Made by a program: the position numbers and the translations under genes
The notes under the pieces: generated by a model
What the model was told of the DNA's origin: nothing
The model's input: the letters and a program-made list of their open reading frames with translations, nothing else
The model's database searches: none
Source: Synechococcus sp. AG-679-B05
Lineage (GTDB): Bacteria; Cyanobacteriota; Cyanobacteriia; PCC-6307; Cyanobiaceae
Assembly (NCBI GenBank): GCA_003210795.1
Contig: QCUJ01000001.1
Location: forward strand, 62,001 to 126,000
Direction: 5' to 3'
Length of the DNA: 64,000 nt
In this document: positions 62,329-64,000 of the stretch, in pieces
Layout of the letters: each line of letters starts with the position of its first letter
Position numbering within the stretch: position 1 is the first letter of the stretch

Positions 62329-62663
62329 TGAGCGTCCCGGTGTTCGCATTGATTACAGGGTCCCTCAGGCCAAACTACGCAGCGCAACAACGGGCTTCGA
62401 GCATTAAAGCGGCAATGGGGATCACCGATCACCCATCCGTTTCTCCAGCGTCGTGCATCTCTGGGACGCTGCTGCGGTTTGACCAGAAGGGCAACTGAAG
62501 CGATCTCATAACGACCATTGCAAAGGCTGTAGCGATGACGGCGTTGCAACACCAAATACGAGGTTTCACCTGATTCGATCCACCGTCCAGGATGGGGTGG
62601 AGAATCCATCACCACCCTGTCGAGCAGCGCATCACTGCTGGCATGGCGAAGCTCAACAAGCAC
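62325..62663 (-). CDS. DUF6464-like cyanobacterial protein
   Basis: DPHCRFNARSPLLRCVVWPEGPCNQCEHRD Cys/His-containing C-terminus; GTG start. Confidence 0.7.
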   Translation of the reverse strand: MLVELRHASSDALLDRVVMDSPPHPGRWIESGETSYLVLQRRHRYSLCNGRYEIASVALLVKPQQRPRDARRWRNGWVIGDPHCRFNARSPLLRCVVWPEGPCNQCEHRDAQ

Positions 62664-62962
62664 AGTGGCTCATTTCATGATGTCCTCCAAAAGCTAGTGG
62701 AGGTTTTGTTCCCTGACAGATGTCGTATCAACGATCCATGGAGTGATCGTTATTCGATGAATGGACATGATTCCGTGTTGCTGGGGGCAGCGCACAGATT
62801 GATTGAATCAGAGTTGACTGTAAAATAAAGATCAGAGCCAAATATCTCGCCAGGCTGAACAGTACTGGAAGAGGATTTACAAGTCTTTTTCACATACAGA
62901 ATCTCCTAGGTATATCTTTACAGAAATATTTTAGCTATATCAACTACTGTTTCAGCAAGTTA

Positions 62963-63691
62963 TCAGCCTGCATGAGTTGTCGCTTCAACTCTGCGAATTG
63001 ATAGCCCCCAGCTGAACATTAGAAGGACAACAATCAAAGTAAGCCAGTCTGGTTGATTAACAGAGGGAAGAAGAACATGAATCACCAGGCGAAAACCAAC
63101 AAAAGCCACCGACAAAAATCCTGCGGTTTCCAGGCGAGGAAACTCATCTAACCATCGAATGAACAGAGCTGAAGTGAAGCGAAGAGCAATGATGCCTATG
63201 ACAGCACCAACACTGATCAGAAGGATTTGATCGCTGACGGCGACAGCCGCAGCGACACTGTCGATCGAGAAAGCCAGATCTGTGAACCCCAGCAATACAA
63301 CCGTCTTCAACAGGTTGCGTTGGATCGTCGGATACCGTCCAGGGAGGATGTCGGCCTGATCATCAGTCCCTTTCTCCATGAAGTGGCTGATGCACAACCA
63401 GAACAGATAAAACGCTGCCAGAAGTTGAATCCAATTGCTTTGCAACACCCATTGTGCGAGTGCAATGAGACCAATTCTCAAGACCATGGCCAGCCCGATG
63501 CCGATGTTGAGAGCCAACCGTTCCTGTTCCGGCTGGTTGCTGCTCCGGGCAATGGCAGCAAGAGCAACCGCGTTATCAGCTGAGAGAATCAGCTCTAAAA
63601 GCACCAACACCGGTAGAAGTGCCAGCACCTCTCGCCATTGATCTGCTCCCTCGAACAGATCAGTCAGCGAGGGCAGAGCAGTGATATCCAT
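62963..63691 (-). CDS. TerC family membrane protein
   Basis: LELILSADNAVALAAIARS, VVLLGFTDLAFSIDSVAAAVAVS. Confidence 0.93.
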   Translation of the reverse strand: MDITALPSLTDLFEGADQWREVLALLPVLVLLELILSADNAVALAAIARSSNQPEQERLALNIGIGLAMVLRIGLIALAQWVLQSNWIQLLAAFYLFWLCISHFMEKGTDDQADILPGRYPTIQRNLLKTVVLLGFTDLAFSIDSVAAAVAVSDQILLISVGAVIGIIALRFTSALFIRWLDEFPRLETAGFLSVAFVGFRLVIHVLLPSVNQPDWLTLIVVLLMFSWGLSIRRVEATTHAG

Positions 63692-63720
63692 GACGGCAGC
63701 CTAGAAAGTGCAGGTTTGAT

Positions 63721-64000
63721 TCAGCGGCATGCGTTTCCGAGCTGAGCTTTGTCACGTCGATACACTCCGCTGCGTTGTGCGGGTGGAGGCTTGGCAATCT
63801 GCTGACCACTGCCTTGGGAGTCGTCTTGGCGAAGCAGCCAATGCTGAAGAAGCTGAAGACCGAGCACGTCAGCGATTGATGAACGATCTTTCACTGGCAG
63901 GTCAACCCCCATCCCCTCCAACTCAAAAACCAGAGACAACCGATCCATCAAAAGCTGAGCGTCCAGCCGCGCCCGTTGCTGCTCAACCCAGCAACCCAGT
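63721..64000 (-). CDS. hypothetical protein, 5' end beyond window
   Basis: Open frame to the window edge: LGCWVEQQRARLDAQLLMDRLSLVFELEGMGVDLPV. Confidence 0.55.
   Translation of the reverse strand, partial: LGCWVEQQRARLDAQLLMDRLSLVFELEGMGVDLPVKDRSSIADVLGLQLLQHWLLRQDDSQGSGQQIAKPPPAQRSGVYRRDKAQLGNACR

Noticed and set aside
62592-62828. 78-aa plus-strand ORF overlapping the DUF6464-like gene start
   Set aside because: Mostly antisense to a better candidate, compositionally unconvincing; the AT-rich region after it is more likely a promoter/spacer.

Overview
This window looks like an ordinary, gene-dense core region of a marine picocyanobacterial chromosome. I infer Synechococcus-type from allophycocyanin-B (apcD), Psb30, Psb32, AcsF, PcxA, HemJ and many cyanobacterial DUF families. 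Both strands are coded, intergenic spacers are short, and several start/stop codons overlap (ATGA). I recognise about 55 protein-coding genes, one tRNA-Met(CAT), three intrinsic-terminator-like hairpins, and a 54-bp in-frame tandem repeat. I see no CRISPR array, prophage, transposase or obvious defence island. The strongest non-routine signal is three genes (PBP4/dacB, an LptC-like lipoprotein gene, ftsH) each broken at a G/C homopolymer (G8, C9, G7). In each case removing one base restores a continuous, motif-complete protein. This is either homopolymer indel error, real slippage polymorphism, or transcriptional/translational slippage. Other points worth a look: an RHH-like plus J-domain protein, an 811-bp non-coding gap before apcD with a perfect 11-bp hairpin, an unusual ~78-aa DapF tail, several sub-60-aa genes missed by the ORF track (rpmF, psb30, a 54-aa protein, a ~35-aa protein), and a coupled gene pair of unknown function (DUF6464-like plus a 'GTLN' protein). 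I found no convincing evidence of a wholly new multi-gene system. All family calls come from reading the translations; no database search was run.
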